DNA from: Allofustis seminis DSM 15817
GTDB lineage: Bacteria > Bacillota > Bacilli > Lactobacillales > Carnobacteriaceae_A
Direction: 5' to 3'
Assembly: GCF_000374325.1 (NCBI RefSeq)
Contig: NZ_KB894083.1
Span: 1-64,000, forward strand
DNA length: 64,000 nt
The position numbers and the translations under genes were made by a program. Shown here one piece after another: positions 8,019 to 17,255 of the stretch; the stretch's first letter is position 1, and each line of letters starts with the position of its first letter. The notes below the pieces were generated by a model, which saw only the letters and a list, made by a program, of their open reading frames with translations, was not told where the DNA came from and did no database searches.

Positions 8019-9290
8019 ATGGCTGCAACAAATCGAAACAGACATCTTTGCTTAGAAGAACGCAAACTCATAGAAAAAGGCATCGAATCAGGCTCTACGA
8101 AAACAGCGATTGCAAGAACCATTGGCAAGGACAATTCGACCGTTGGCAAGGAAATTGCCCTGCACCGGGCACAGGTCTTCCGTTGCCGCCTGCTCTTAGA
8201 ATGCTCTGCCTACAAACACTGTCTGCACGGCAGAGCTTGTCATCTGGACTGCGTGGACTATCAACCGTTTCGCTGTACCAGACGCGACCGCTCGCCCGGC
8301 GCTTGTAATAGCTGTCCCGAGTACCGAAGCTGTCGCTTCGACAAGTTCAAATACGAAGCGCACCAGGCACAGCTGGCCTATGAGAAACGGCTTGTGGAAA
8401 GCAGACAGGGGCTGAATCTGGACGAGAAGGATGTAGAACGTCTAGCTGGTCTGGTCGTCCCGGCGATCAAGAGAGGACTTTCCCCCTACCATGTAGTCGA
8501 GAATCATCCGGACATCGGTCTGTGTGAGAAAACACTGTATACCTACATCGCTCAGGGTGTCTTCCGTCCCTGGGGCCTCATCGATCTGGATCTGCGCCAG
8601 AAGACCGGACGCAAACTGCCCAAGCATGCCCAGGTTCTGTATAAAAAACGCGAGGATCGTCAGTATCTCAAAGGCCGTACCTATGCCGACTATCTGAGCA
8701 GTGTTCAGGAAGAACCGGATGTAAGCATTGTTCAGATGGATACCGTCTATAACGACCCGGGCGGTCCTTATCTACAGACGTTTCTCATGCTGGATTACGA
8801 CTTCCTCTTCGCATTCTTTCACAAAGAACGCACGGCGAATGCCATGGTAGAGGGGATAAACCTTTTGGAGGACATTCTAGGACTGGATTTGTTTATCCAG
8901 CAGGTAGCACTCCTGCTCACCGACCGTGGATCAGAGTTCCAAAATGCTGAAGCCATGGAGAATACCCGCAGCGGCCTGACACGTACCCGTGTCTTCTACT
9001 GCGACCCCATGGCTTCTGGACAGAAAGGAAGTTTAGAAAAAAGGCATACCGAACTGCGCTATATTCTGCCAAAAGGAACAGATCTGCTCAGGCTCGGCCT
9101 CAAAGATCAGCAGGCACTCAACCTTGTTCTCTCTCACGTAAATTCCACCCCACGTGAGAAGCGGCACGGGAAAACCCCGTTTGAGCTCATGCGCTTTTTC
9201 CGTTCCGACATGCTGGAGGCGTTTGCTGCCTTCGGCATACGCGAAATCCCCAGAGAGCAGGTAATTTTGAAACCCTACCTTCTTAAATAA
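8019..9290 (+). CDS. IS30-family transposase
   Basis: 423 residues. An N-terminal helix-turn-helix (EERKLIEKGIESGSTKTAIA) precedes a cysteine-rich, probably zinc-binding segment (about residues 57-104). The C-terminal DDE core has D241 in MDTVYND, D302 in LTDRGSEF and E340 in GSLEKRHTELR, the IS30-type arrangement. ATG start with AAAGGAG at 8004-8010. The frame is intact, so the element may still be mobile. Confidence 0.93.
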   Translation: MAATNRNRHLCLEERKLIEKGIESGSTKTAIARTIGKDNSTVGKEIALHRAQVFRCRLLLECSAYKHCLHGRACHLDCVDYQPFRCTRRDRSPGACNSCPEYRSCRFDKFKYEAHQAQLAYEKRLVESRQGLNLDEKDVERLAGLVVPAIKRGLSPYHVVENHPDIGLCEKTLYTYIAQGVFRPWGLIDLDLRQKTGRKLPKHAQVLYKKREDRQYLKGRTYADYLSSVQEEPDVSIVQMDTVYNDPGGPYLQTFLMLDYDFLFAFFHKERTANAMVEGINLLEDILGLDLFIQQVALLLTDRGSEFQNAEAMENTRSGLTRTRVFYCDPMASGQKGSLEKRHTELRYILPKGTDLLRLGLKDQQALNLVLSHVNSTPREKRHGKTPFELMRFFRSDMLEAFAAFGIREIPREQVILKPYLLK

Positions 9291-9569
9291 GATCTCTCAT
9301 CCGGTTGCCGGCAAACACACCTATCAAGACACACATAAGTGGAAGTCAGTCCTCACGAAAAATGTTTGCTGCCTGCCACGCACGTTCGTGCGCCCTTTTT
9401 TCTGCTCTTCATACATGAGTATAAGGACCTGGCTTCACAGACACAAGTAAATTCCATGAGATAACACTAAAAACTAAGCCCTAAGTTCAGGAACAAAAAG
9501 ATTTTGTAAGACTTAAAACCAGTTCTCTGCGTCAGGGTTTCACACTGGAATTTACGTTTTCACTCAAGC
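9291..9569. other. Non-coding 3' end of the IS30-family element
   Basis: About 280 nt between the transposase stop and the right end of the element. I see no gene in it. The right inverted repeat occupies the last 28 nt, and CACGCACGTTCGTGCGCC at about 9377 forms a short GC-rich hairpin followed by a T run, a likely terminator. Confidence 0.55.
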
Positions 9570-9616
9570 AGAGAGTACGTGATTACAAAATAGCTGTAAT
9601 AATGTACCAATATTTG

Positions 9617-9907
9617 TTATTCTATAATCTTCCAATTACTCCCGTTCTTTTCAAGTACCAAATCAAATTGAGATACCTGCGTTGCTTTGGTCTGCTGGTC
9701 GATATACTCCACTGTCAGCGATACCGTGATTTGATTACCCTTGCGATTGTAAATAGGATTTACCAGTTCTTGAAAGATATAATATTTGCCGATTGGTTTT
9801 AATATCCCATCATTCACATAGTAGGAAAGTTCATTGGCTGTAGCTATAGGATAGAGCTTAAAGAACGTGGTTATAAACTCACTGATTTCATTGGTTGGGA
9901 CTAGGAA
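9617..9907 (-). pseudogene. Tn916 orf13 (TcpC-like conjugation protein), 3' stub
   Basis: About 95 C-terminal residues from PTNEISEFITTFFKLYP to EKNGSNWKIIE correspond to the end of Tn916 Orf13, a TcpC-family VirB8-like membrane component of the conjugation apparatus. The match fades at about 9900, where the sequence changes to the region downstream of the phage endolysin. All upstream conjugation genes are absent, so the Tn916 copy cannot encode its own transfer from this window. Confidence 0.75.
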
Positions 9908-9925
9908 ATAAACCCTAAATAATTT

Positions 9926-9977
9926 AAAACCTGTGAAATCAGTCCATAACAAAGATTGATTTCACAGGTTTTCTTTT
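9926..9977. terminator. Strong hairpin terminator at the Tn916/phage junction
   Basis: Perfect 16-bp stem: AAAACCTGTGAAATCA at 9926-9941 and its complement at 9957-9972, followed on the plus strand by TTCTTTTT. It lies between the orf13 stub and the endolysin gene and would stop transcripts from either side, best on the plus strand. Confidence 0.8.
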
Positions 9978-10058
9978 TGAGATTAAATAGAATTTTTGAG
10001 TTTATTTCTAGTCACTTTCAATATATGCAAAGTGTACAATAAGCATTTTTGATACTTC

Positions 10059-10997
10059 TTATTTCAAGAGTTCATTGACCCTTTTTTGTACTGAAATATA
10101 GTCATAACCGGCTTTTGTCAGTTTGTTTTTTCGTTCTTGTCCGTTACCCCAATCACCACGAATAACTTCCTTTGCGATGGTATCAATCGACTTTTTACTA
10201 GATAGTATTTCATTAACCTTTGACTGCACCGCCACATAATCATAGCCTGCATCCGTTAAGCGTTTCTTTCGTTCTTCACCATTACCCCACAAGCCTTGAA
10301 TGACTTCCTTGGCCAGCGTCTCGATCGATTTCTTTTCTGTAGGAGCAGGTATATTTTCTTCTTTACCAAGATGATTAAGCCCTGCACTTCGGATAATCGC
10401 TTTGTAATCTTTATAGGCATAGTTCATGTCTAAGTTTCCTGAGTAACCACTTAGTTTACCTTTGCTTGTGTACTGCCAGATACCATGACGAAGAGTCGGT
10501 TCTTTACTGGACCACTGAGCGACCCAGAAATCATAAGGTTCTAGACGATCCAGTTCTGTTAAATCTTGAAACCAAGAACTAGACGCATAGATGCCGGTGT
10601 AATAGCCAGCACTTTCTACGGTTTCACAAAAGCCTACTAAAGCATCGGTAATGGCTTTCTTGCCACTTGGTCGCTGGTGATAATTATCCTCTGTATCAAT
10701 AAATACAGGGTAGGAGATGGTCTTGCCTTTGATAATTTCAAGGCATTTCTTCGCTTCTGCTATGCCCTTGGCTTTGGTATTGGCACAGCTGTACCAGTAA
10801 ACACCGACAGGAATACCTCTCTCGTGAAAGGCTTTGTAGTGTTGCTCAAAAGCATCATCTTTGTGTAAACTCACTCCTGTACCGTGACCGGTGTATCCTG
10901 CACGTAGAATGACAAAATCAACCTCTTTTGCAAGATGGTCATAGTTTATCTGACTTGGTTTTTGCCACGTGCTGATATCGATTCCTTTAGTTTTCAT
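10059..10997 (-). CDS. Phage endolysin: GH25 muramidase with two CW_7 repeats
   Basis: 312 residues. The N-terminal GH25 lysozyme domain (about residues 4-205) starts GIDISTW and carries the acidic motifs of the family (VFIDTEDN, GIWQYTS, LDMNYAY). Two Cpl-7-type cell-wall-binding repeats follow near residues 225-268 and 270-311; each has the AKEVI-G-WGNG-ER core and ends AGYDY. It cleaves the N-acetylmuramic acid to N-acetylglucosamine bond in peptidoglycan at host lysis. No signal peptide is visible, so export depends on the holin just upstream. Last gene of the late operon. Confidence 0.93.
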   Translation of the reverse strand: MKTKGIDISTWQKPSQINYDHLAKEVDFVILRAGYTGHGTGVSLHKDDAFEQHYKAFHERGIPVGVYWYSCANTKAKGIAEAKKCLEIIKGKTISYPVFIDTEDNYHQRPSGKKAITDALVGFCETVESAGYYTGIYASSSWFQDLTELDRLEPYDFWVAQWSSKEPTLRHGIWQYTSKGKLSGYSGNLDMNYAYKDYKAIIRSAGLNHLGKEENIPAPTEKKSIETLAKEVIQGLWGNGEERKKRLTDAGYDYVAVQSKVNEILSSKKSIDTIAKEVIRGDWGNGQERKNKLTKAGYDYISVQKRVNELLK

Positions 10998-10999
10998 GA

Positions 11000-11410
11000 T
11001 TATTCCTCCTCGTCGCTCTTGTTATGGAGCTGTTTTAATACATCTTTTAGTTTTTCTGGGATCGGTAGTCCAAGGTGAGCTGAATTTTCTAACAGCGAAA
11101 TTCCCTCATTTGATAGATAGAAGAAAACAATCGCTGTTCTTAGTACGCTCCCATCACCAATCACATAGACGTCTAAAATATTGGCTACACCCACTAAAAC
11201 AAAAATCAGCACTTTACGGCTGATTCCGATAAATCCCACTTCACTTGATAGGGTCTTATCAGCGATTGCACATAAGACACCTGTTAGATAGTCGATGACT
11301 ACAAAGACTAGTAGCGCATATAAAAATCCGTCTGCTCCTCCTAAAAACCATCCGAAGAATCCACCGATTGCTGTTATCACAACTTGGATCCAGTTCCATA
11401 TTTCTTTCAT
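11000..11410 (-). CDS. Phage holin (Cph1/holin-4 family)
   Basis: 136 residues with three or four hydrophobic segments in the first 105 residues (for example VVITAIGGFFGWFLGG and VLIFVLVGVANILDVYVIG) and a charged tail ending KSDEEE. The family resembles the toxin-secretion/phage-lysis holins. It permeabilises the membrane and releases the endolysin. ATG start with GGAGG before it. It ends 3 nt before the endolysin start, so the two form a lysis cassette. Confidence 0.9.
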   Translation of the reverse strand: MKEIWNWIQVVITAIGGFFGWFLGGADGFLYALLVFVVIDYLTGVLCAIADKTLSSEVGFIGISRKVLIFVLVGVANILDVYVIGDGSVLRTAIVFFYLSNEGISLLENSAHLGLPIPEKLKDVLKQLHNKSDEEE

Positions 11411-11430
11411 TTAAAATTCCTCCTTTTGAT

Positions 11431-11463
11431 GAAATAAAAAGAACACCTACTTTTGCAGATGTT
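11431..11463 (-). terminator. Hairpin between the tail enzyme and holin genes
   Basis: On the minus strand GAACATCT, an 8-nt loop, then AGGTGTTC and a T run. It could uncouple lysis genes from tail genes or reduce read-through between them. Confidence 0.6.
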
Positions 11464-11470
11464 CCTTTGA

Positions 11471-13939
11471 TTACTCTATTTGTTTTGGTAGCCACTCCCA
11501 GAGTCTTAAATCCTCCTGCCCTAGTGACCACATACACATGCCTCGAAGTTTCCACCGATAAGCTGCTTCATTTGCCCAGTACACAAGGCTATCCACATCC
11601 TGATAATAAAGAATGGAAAATCCGTCACCATCACCTAAGAAAATACGAGATATCCAGATGTTAATATCCCTTGGAATGATGGTGACACTGTAGTCCTTTC
11701 CGCACTGGATGGATGGCATCATATCTGAATGAAAAAAATCATAATCTAGGGAGATGCTTTCGCTTCTTGTGGCTGATTCTTCAAGGTCTGCTGTTAAAGT
11801 AAACACTTGAAACTCATCATCCCAAGAACAGTTACTTCTTGATAGCCGACCATAAGTTTTAAATGTTCCATCGGGCATAAGCACGTCAAAGCGTTCATAA
11901 GGCTCATAGGTCCAAGCATCGCCTAAGCGAAGCAACTGGCAATGGACTTTATTATCCGAACGAATACCTGCATACCCTGTCACATCCGAGCAAGTGGCTG
12001 TAAAGCGCAGTGTATTGGATGCAGAGGAATAGACCCGCACTTGATTGCCACGCTTTCGAATTTCTAGAGTGTAAAAGCTTGGATTCGATCGAATGTTTGC
12101 GGCCGATGTTTTTGAAAAGCTGGTGGCATAACTACCTTTTAAAGTAGAACCTTCATACAGTTCAATACGCTGGTTATCATAATTAAAGCAACAATAAATC
12201 GTTCCAATAAAAACACCTGCCTTGCCACTAAAGGTCTCAGGAAAAATAATCTGCGCCCTTAAATGGATATCTGAAAAATTGTTGTAGTTCCATGCTAACT
12301 GCCCCTTACCCTCCAGTTGGGAATAGGGTCTATTCATCGAACTGCTTGTATCTTGCCAAACACTCCATTCGCCTGATAATGTTGTCCAGTAGCTTTGGGG
12401 GAGAGGGTTATCATCTCTAAAATCCTCATACCACACAAGGGCAGAATCTGCTTTTCTTCTAAGTATTTCAAGCGTCAACTTAAAACCAGTTGCAGGCTCT
12501 ACCATATCACCATTTACATCTTTGAAATGTCTAGGAGCAAGGGTATATTCTGCTTCACCTACTGTTGGCTCCTCAGAAAATGAAGAACAAACCCTAAATC
12601 CATAAAACTGTACTCCTTTTGTACCAAGGGAAATGGTGATGGTGTGTGTTCCTTGAGAAAGGCTCACTCCTTTTTTAAGCACCGCCCAGAAAGTCGTTCT
12701 CCAATAAGGCCACCACAGTCTGTTTTCAGAAAAATCTACAACACTCCCATCAAGGGAGATATGAATATTATTCTTATCCCAAAAGGGAAAGCCTAGCTTT
12801 ACTGCTACATCATAAGTACCTGCCTGAGCAATCGTAAAGTGATACGTTGCCGCACCTTCATCCCCCAGTGTTGTGACGCTATTAGAAACAGAAACAACAC
12901 CAGAATAACTATCCGGCATGGCATCATGATCCACATAAACAGTTCCAAAGGCTGACTTTTGTTGTTTGCCATAGGCCGTCAGATACTGTCTTCCATTGTA
13001 GCTTGCAGATAAGAGTGGATAGCTATAGCGAGTGGCATCTCTTCCTTCCATATAATCGTAGACATGCGGCAATGCCCAGGGCACTTTATTATCATCATCC
13101 CAATAAGCCACGATGGGAATAAACGGTTGAGGAGGCGCATCGTCTGTGAAATTATAGACTCCTGTCATCCAGTATTTTGCCGCATAGTAGGTATGAGACG
13201 TTCCCCTATAGGCTTTACCTAGGTTTTCTGGTGTGTCATAGATTTGCCAGTTCCATCCATAAGCAGGCATCCCAAAGAAAATCTTATCGGGATTCATCAC
13301 TGTAACGGCATAATCATAAATCCCTTCAAGCCAGCTCCTTGGAGATACAGGTCCCGGTGCAGAACCTGACCAAGCCATACCATAACTCATAATTGATGCG
13401 GTATCGCAATAAGGGTCTAGGTCACCATAAACGCACCAATTCTCACCGCCTACTGAACCATTCACGCTGGTCATACCGGGAAGGCAGATGTTCATCAGTT
13501 TACTTGAATCATGGGCTTTGATGGTGTTGTAAATATTTTTGAACATGGCGGTTGACTCAGCATGAGTGGAATAGTCATCGCCTCTTTCTAGGTCAATATC
13601 AATACCATCGCACCAAGGATACTTTTTCATAATACGAATAAGCTCGGATAGAAACAGTTCCTGAGCACCATTCGTGTTATCTCTCAATGCTCTGAAAATA
13701 CTATTTGCTCCATCATTGGCAATGGTAAGTAACCATTTGATGTGACGATAACGGTTAATGTAGGGGAGCATACTGCTGATGGTGACACCACTCTCAACAA
13801 TTTCACCCGTAGCTCGTACCTTAAAAGAAAAAAGACCGATGGTATCAATCCGGTCTCCATATTTCTCTAAAGCTTCATACATCCGTGCATTTCCCATAAA
13901 AGTCCACACCATGATTTTCTTGCCTTTTAGTCGTTCCAT
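11471..13939 (-). CDS. Phage tail protein with GH18 (chitinase-like) domain
   Basis: 822 residues. The N-terminal ~330 residues form a family 18 glycoside hydrolase barrel with the catalytic signature DGIDIDLE and the barrel strand motifs IMSYGMAW and FFGMPAYGW. Beta-rich modules follow: a carbohydrate-binding-like segment with AGTYDVAVKLGFP and GTHTITISLG, and a laminin-G-like stretch starting WYEDFRDDNPLP. It probably digests a surface polysaccharide, either peptidoglycan or another N-acetylhexosamine polymer, during infection. Position between tail fibre and holin genes supports a tail-tip role. The substrate cannot be read from sequence. Confidence 0.85.
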   Translation of the reverse strand: MERLKGKKIMVWTFMGNARMYEALEKYGDRIDTIGLFSFKVRATGEIVESGVTISSMLPYINRYRHIKWLLTIANDGANSIFRALRDNTNGAQELFLSELIRIMKKYPWCDGIDIDLERGDDYSTHAESTAMFKNIYNTIKAHDSSKLMNICLPGMTSVNGSVGGENWCVYGDLDPYCDTASIMSYGMAWSGSAPGPVSPRSWLEGIYDYAVTVMNPDKIFFGMPAYGWNWQIYDTPENLGKAYRGTSHTYYAAKYWMTGVYNFTDDAPPQPFIPIVAYWDDDNKVPWALPHVYDYMEGRDATRYSYPLLSASYNGRQYLTAYGKQQKSAFGTVYVDHDAMPDSYSGVVSVSNSVTTLGDEGAATYHFTIAQAGTYDVAVKLGFPFWDKNNIHISLDGSVVDFSENRLWWPYWRTTFWAVLKKGVSLSQGTHTITISLGTKGVQFYGFRVCSSFSEEPTVGEAEYTLAPRHFKDVNGDMVEPATGFKLTLEILRRKADSALVWYEDFRDDNPLPQSYWTTLSGEWSVWQDTSSSMNRPYSQLEGKGQLAWNYNNFSDIHLRAQIIFPETFSGKAGVFIGTIYCCFNYDNQRIELYEGSTLKGSYATSFSKTSAANIRSNPSFYTLEIRKRGNQVRVYSSASNTLRFTATCSDVTGYAGIRSDNKVHCQLLRLGDAWTYEPYERFDVLMPDGTFKTYGRLSRSNCSWDDEFQVFTLTADLEESATRSESISLDYDFFHSDMMPSIQCGKDYSVTIIPRDINIWISRIFLGDGDGFSILYYQDVDSLVYWANEAAYRWKLRGMCMWSLGQEDLRLWEWLPKQIE

Positions 13940-14523
13940 TAGAATGGTTCACCTCCGTCTTGCATTTCCTGCATGGTAAACAGCACCCTTGCAGATTTCC
14001 CTTTTTCAAGGGTCACTTTGTGCTTTGAGTCCCAGGCAGCACTGTATTGATAGAACCCCTCTTTGGGTTCGTTTGCTCCGTTTTTGGTACATGCTCGTGT
14101 AGATGCTAGGAGCGCCAAATCAACATCTTTTCCAATGGTTCCAGGGAAGGAGACCTGTTGCCCTCCTATACCTTGGCTTAGTTTCACTGTTCCAGCAGAC
14201 ATAGAAAGCTTTGGATAGATATGAATATCAAGTCCTGCAGAGGTTTCACCAACATTAAATAAAATAATGGTTTCCTCTGAACGGACCACACCGTTAAACC
14301 AAACAGGATTCTTGATACTGCCATCTTCCTTTAGTTTTTCTAACCTACTTTCTGTATGAGGCGCATAACCATTTAGAACAGGTCCTTCTTGTAACTGGAT
14401 GTCCGTAAACCAAATCATGCCAGTGCAATCATAGAGGGTAGGTTTTATGCTTACACTCATGACACGCTTATCTTGTTTTTTATTTATGACTTCTGCCAAC
14501 CTTATAAATTTAACCTTAGCCAT
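13939..14523 (-). CDS. Phage tail protein, function unknown
   Basis: 194 residues. The first ~50 contain YDCTGMIWFTDIQLQEGP, a motif that also occurs in altered form in the next upstream gene (TGTFYITDLFLQAG), suggesting a repeated tail-appendage module. The rest is beta-rich (FNVGETSAGLDIHIYPKLS). ATG start with AGGTGG. Its stop overlaps the start of the GH18 gene by 1 nt. Located in the tail-tip block; likely structural. Confidence 0.75.
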   Translation of the reverse strand: MAKVKFIRLAEVINKKQDKRVMSVSIKPTLYDCTGMIWFTDIQLQEGPVLNGYAPHTESRLEKLKEDGSIKNPVWFNGVVRSEETIILFNVGETSAGLDIHIYPKLSMSAGTVKLSQGIGGQQVSFPGTIGKDVDLALLASTRACTKNGANEPKEGFYQYSAAWDSKHKVTLEKGKSARVLFTMQEMQDGGEPF

Positions 14524-14716
14524 CTAACGTCCACCTTATTTCACAGGGATGACCTACCCATCCCGTGACCACTGACCCTGCTTGTAAAAAGAGATCCGTA
14601 ATATAAAAAGTGCCTGTGCAATTTGTGACACAGACACGGATGGTAATGGATTTTACTTTAGAAGAGTAGCTTTCTGGGAGTATCTTTTCTGATGTTCTTG
14701 AAAAATAAGCCACCAA
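14516..14716 (-). CDS. Small phage tail-tip protein
   Basis: 66 residues, TTG or GTG start just behind AAGGAGGTGGA. Contains TGTFYITDLFLQAGSVVTGW, similar to the N-terminal part of the next gene, and overlaps it by 8 nt. It may be a split remnant of a larger appendage protein or a distinct small component. No enzymatic motif. Confidence 0.6.
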   Translation of the reverse strand: MVAYFSRTSEKILPESYSSKVKSITIRVCVTNCTGTFYITDLFLQAGSVVTGWVGHPCEIRWTLDG

Positions 14717-14725
14717 TCCACCTCC

Positions 14726-17251
14726 TTAATACAAATCAATAAATCTTGTTTCTGTCGTTCCATCTTCATATTCAATAACCACTTCAATGCCAACCTGTGA
14801 GTTGCTACTCAGCTTTTCAAGGTTTTCAGATGCGATTTGTGCCGAGAGCGTGTAGCTAGAACGATTCGCTGGATAGATGGTCTGAGCCATACTTTTTGTC
14901 ATATTAGCTACACCCATTGCCTTAAAGGATGTCGACCCACTTACACCGTTATCACCATCTACTTCAAATCCTGAGTTAATCCAGTAAGCCATGCCATCAT
15001 CAGCACGAGAATTTCGCAGCAGATTAAAAGGCACCATTTCCCGGATATCATTGTTCGTCACCATACTTGTGCCTTCAAGAGAATCTGCTACATTGTCCCA
15101 CTGGCTTGCAGAACTACCCAGATTTTTAAGGGTAGTAGATAGTTCTAATACTGTATTCCATGGTTCTTGTAAGTTATATTCTCTTCGTATAACACGAGTG
15201 GTTACCGACAGCCCTAAATCTTTATCTTCCACATGAACATAATCGCCAAGTGACCATGCCTCATGTTCATAACCCGTTAACACCGATAAATCCATTGCGT
15301 TTAAAACATAAGAGATATTTGGTTTTGCATACTGAGCAAGCCTCATTTCCGTATATTCTTTCATCTGATAGGGATTGGTAAAGGAAGAACAATCAAGCGT
15401 TGATATTCGAATATCAGACGAATAAGTATAGTCTTCCACATAGGCTTTTCCTCCGTTAATGTCTGCAAAGCTCAGACCATCGCTACCAATGGCATAAAGC
15501 CTTGTCACTAGACTTCTAGTATCCACGACTCTTTTAATGCTCTTCATATTTTTCTTATAGGCAAACAATGCACCGCTATCCGTACCATAGACCGTTAAGA
15601 GATGGACTAGCCTATTAGGGCTATCAAAGACAAGGTCTCCACCATGCAAGTCTGCAACCGTGCGAAGGATGGACAGAGCATTCTTTTCTGTACTCGTCCA
15701 GGTTCTTTTAGTTCGCACATTGACTGTGCCTACGCTCCACTCTGTTCCTTCTAAGGCATAAGCCATAGAGACTTCAGCAGTTTCTGCATCAAATTTATGC
15801 TCTTCTTTTCGCACTGAAAAGGTCAGGTCATAAAACTCTGCCTCAGCATACACTTCAGTCGCTAGATTTCCTTCGCTGTCTTTTGTATCCGTCAAAGTCC
15901 TTACTTTGTAGACGTCATCAACAATCTGGATTTTCTTTTCGCTATCAATGAATCCCCTCTTGGTATCACGATAGGGGATCATAAAAGAGAGCGTATCTTC
16001 GCCATTGATTTCACTGGTTACTACAATGTTATAAGCATTTTCTAACACAGCCTCCCAGGCTCCATTTGAATCCAGTACGACTGGTCTTGAAAAACCAATC
16101 CTCTCATAAGGTGACTTTGGAATATCATATAGCCTGATATCAATAATTCGAGGGGTCTTACTCGTATCTGCCGTAGTAAGTGTGACCCTAAAACGAATGT
16201 ATGCCTTATTTGGAGATACCAGTTTTCCATCAAGTGCGATGGCTGCCCAATCACTCCAATGAACAAGGTCATCGCTTGTTGAGGTTTCTATTGGCCCAAC
16301 TGCAGTTACCCCAGAAATATATTCACTTGTAACAGATACCCGACCTGTGCCAGACAGATTGCACGTTGCCGGAGCCGTATATAGTGTTCCTTCCGTTGGA
16401 TAGACACCTTCTGTCTCCCTTAAACTCACCACTCCCGGTACGCTAAGGGCATCAACAGCACCGCCCATATCACCCCCGTTAGTCAAAAGAGACCCATTGA
16501 AATAATCAATCAACTCATCCGTTGTAAGACTGGAATCCATATCAAAAAACCAGTCATCAAATCTGCCAGCATACCAATAGGCATCCGCATGCATGCCCAT
16601 AATGATGTCGGCCGTACAAGAAGGGTTTAGTGAGCCTGTAAAGGAATAGGTCGGGGATACCCAGCTTATTTCATTCGTCTTATCACCCAGGACAATCCAT
16701 GCATTTTTATTGTTTGGCTCTATGACCATGCAAATAAAATACACACCACCATTGATGAGAGAAAAAGGCGGTGTAGTTGTTTGGTCGAGTATGAGAGAAC
16801 CACTAGCGTTATAAAGCATGATTCTAGGTCTACCAGAAAAGAGCGAAAGATAAAAGATAGGCTGACCAGGACCATAGCGCGTATTTAATATGGGGCAATA
16901 GGTATTCCCCACCGAATAAGTAGTCGGTATCATCCAACCGCCAACAAGGATTCGTTCTCCTATCTCCGAAAAGAAAGTACCATCATTGGCCACTTTAAGG
17001 TAGGTTTTTTCTGTAGCGGGATTGTTGATGTTGATTCGGATTTGTCTCCCTTTTTGGCCGCTTTGAAGGCTTGCAGTTGTTCCTAGATAATTGACAAGCT
17101 CTATTTTTCTGTCTAACCCAGAAGAGTCTGCAAGATAACCGTTTTCATCTACCGATACATCATTAAATCGCCACAGTCCAGATTTTGCATATTCGACTGG
17201 GAACTCTCCCGTAAAATCTGTCTGTTTATTTAATATTGTTTTTAGTGCCAC
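14726..17251 (-). CDS. Phage tail protein with N-terminal LamG-like and central Tal/prophage endopeptidase-type domain
   Basis: 841 residues. Residues 1-250 have a concanavalin/LamG-like character (LWRFNDVSVDENGYLADSSGLD, then YWYAGRFDDWFFDMDSSL). From about residue 385 the sequence resembles the baseplate hub Gp37/Tal family (AYNIVVTSEINGEDTLSFMIPY, VYAEAEFYDLTFS, RLYAIGSDGLS, SLGDYVHVEDKDLGLSVTTRVI). It should form the tail tip below the distal tail protein and contact the cell surface. The gene starts 5 nt after the Dit gene stop. Confidence 0.8.
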   Translation of the reverse strand: MALKTILNKQTDFTGEFPVEYAKSGLWRFNDVSVDENGYLADSSGLDRKIELVNYLGTTASLQSGQKGRQIRININNPATEKTYLKVANDGTFFSEIGERILVGGWMIPTTYSVGNTYCPILNTRYGPGQPIFYLSLFSGRPRIMLYNASGSLILDQTTTPPFSLINGGVYFICMVIEPNNKNAWIVLGDKTNEISWVSPTYSFTGSLNPSCTADIIMGMHADAYWYAGRFDDWFFDMDSSLTTDELIDYFNGSLLTNGGDMGGAVDALSVPGVVSLRETEGVYPTEGTLYTAPATCNLSGTGRVSVTSEYISGVTAVGPIETSTSDDLVHWSDWAAIALDGKLVSPNKAYIRFRVTLTTADTSKTPRIIDIRLYDIPKSPYERIGFSRPVVLDSNGAWEAVLENAYNIVVTSEINGEDTLSFMIPYRDTKRGFIDSEKKIQIVDDVYKVRTLTDTKDSEGNLATEVYAEAEFYDLTFSVRKEEHKFDAETAEVSMAYALEGTEWSVGTVNVRTKRTWTSTEKNALSILRTVADLHGGDLVFDSPNRLVHLLTVYGTDSGALFAYKKNMKSIKRVVDTRSLVTRLYAIGSDGLSFADINGGKAYVEDYTYSSDIRISTLDCSSFTNPYQMKEYTEMRLAQYAKPNISYVLNAMDLSVLTGYEHEAWSLGDYVHVEDKDLGLSVTTRVIRREYNLQEPWNTVLELSTTLKNLGSSASQWDNVADSLEGTSMVTNNDIREMVPFNLLRNSRADDGMAYWINSGFEVDGDNGVSGSTSFKAMGVANMTKSMAQTIYPANRSSYTLSAQIASENLEKLSSNSQVGIEVVIEYEDGTTETRFIDLY

Positions 17252-17255
17252 TGGA

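Larger units (their letters stand above)
7893..9569 (+). mobile_element. IS30-family insertion sequence with a 13-bp target duplication
   Basis: A 1677-bp element with a single transposase gene. The 28-bp imperfect ends at 7893-7920 and 9542-9569 share TT-AGTGAAAAC-TAAATTCCAGT in inverted orientation. The coding part is more GC-rich than its surroundings, which points to arrival from a different host background. It sits between the orf13 stub and the tet(M) promoter, and its transposase reads away from tet(M). Confidence 0.88.

Noticed and set aside
9617-9952. Intact 111-residue protein starting MLWTDFTGF
   Set aside because: Only the part after about 9907 matches Orf13; the first residues come from the junction hairpin, and there is no binding site.
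11259-11555. 98-codon frame across the holin/GH18 junction
   Set aside because: It lies antisense or out of frame to two well-supported genes and has no recognisable features.
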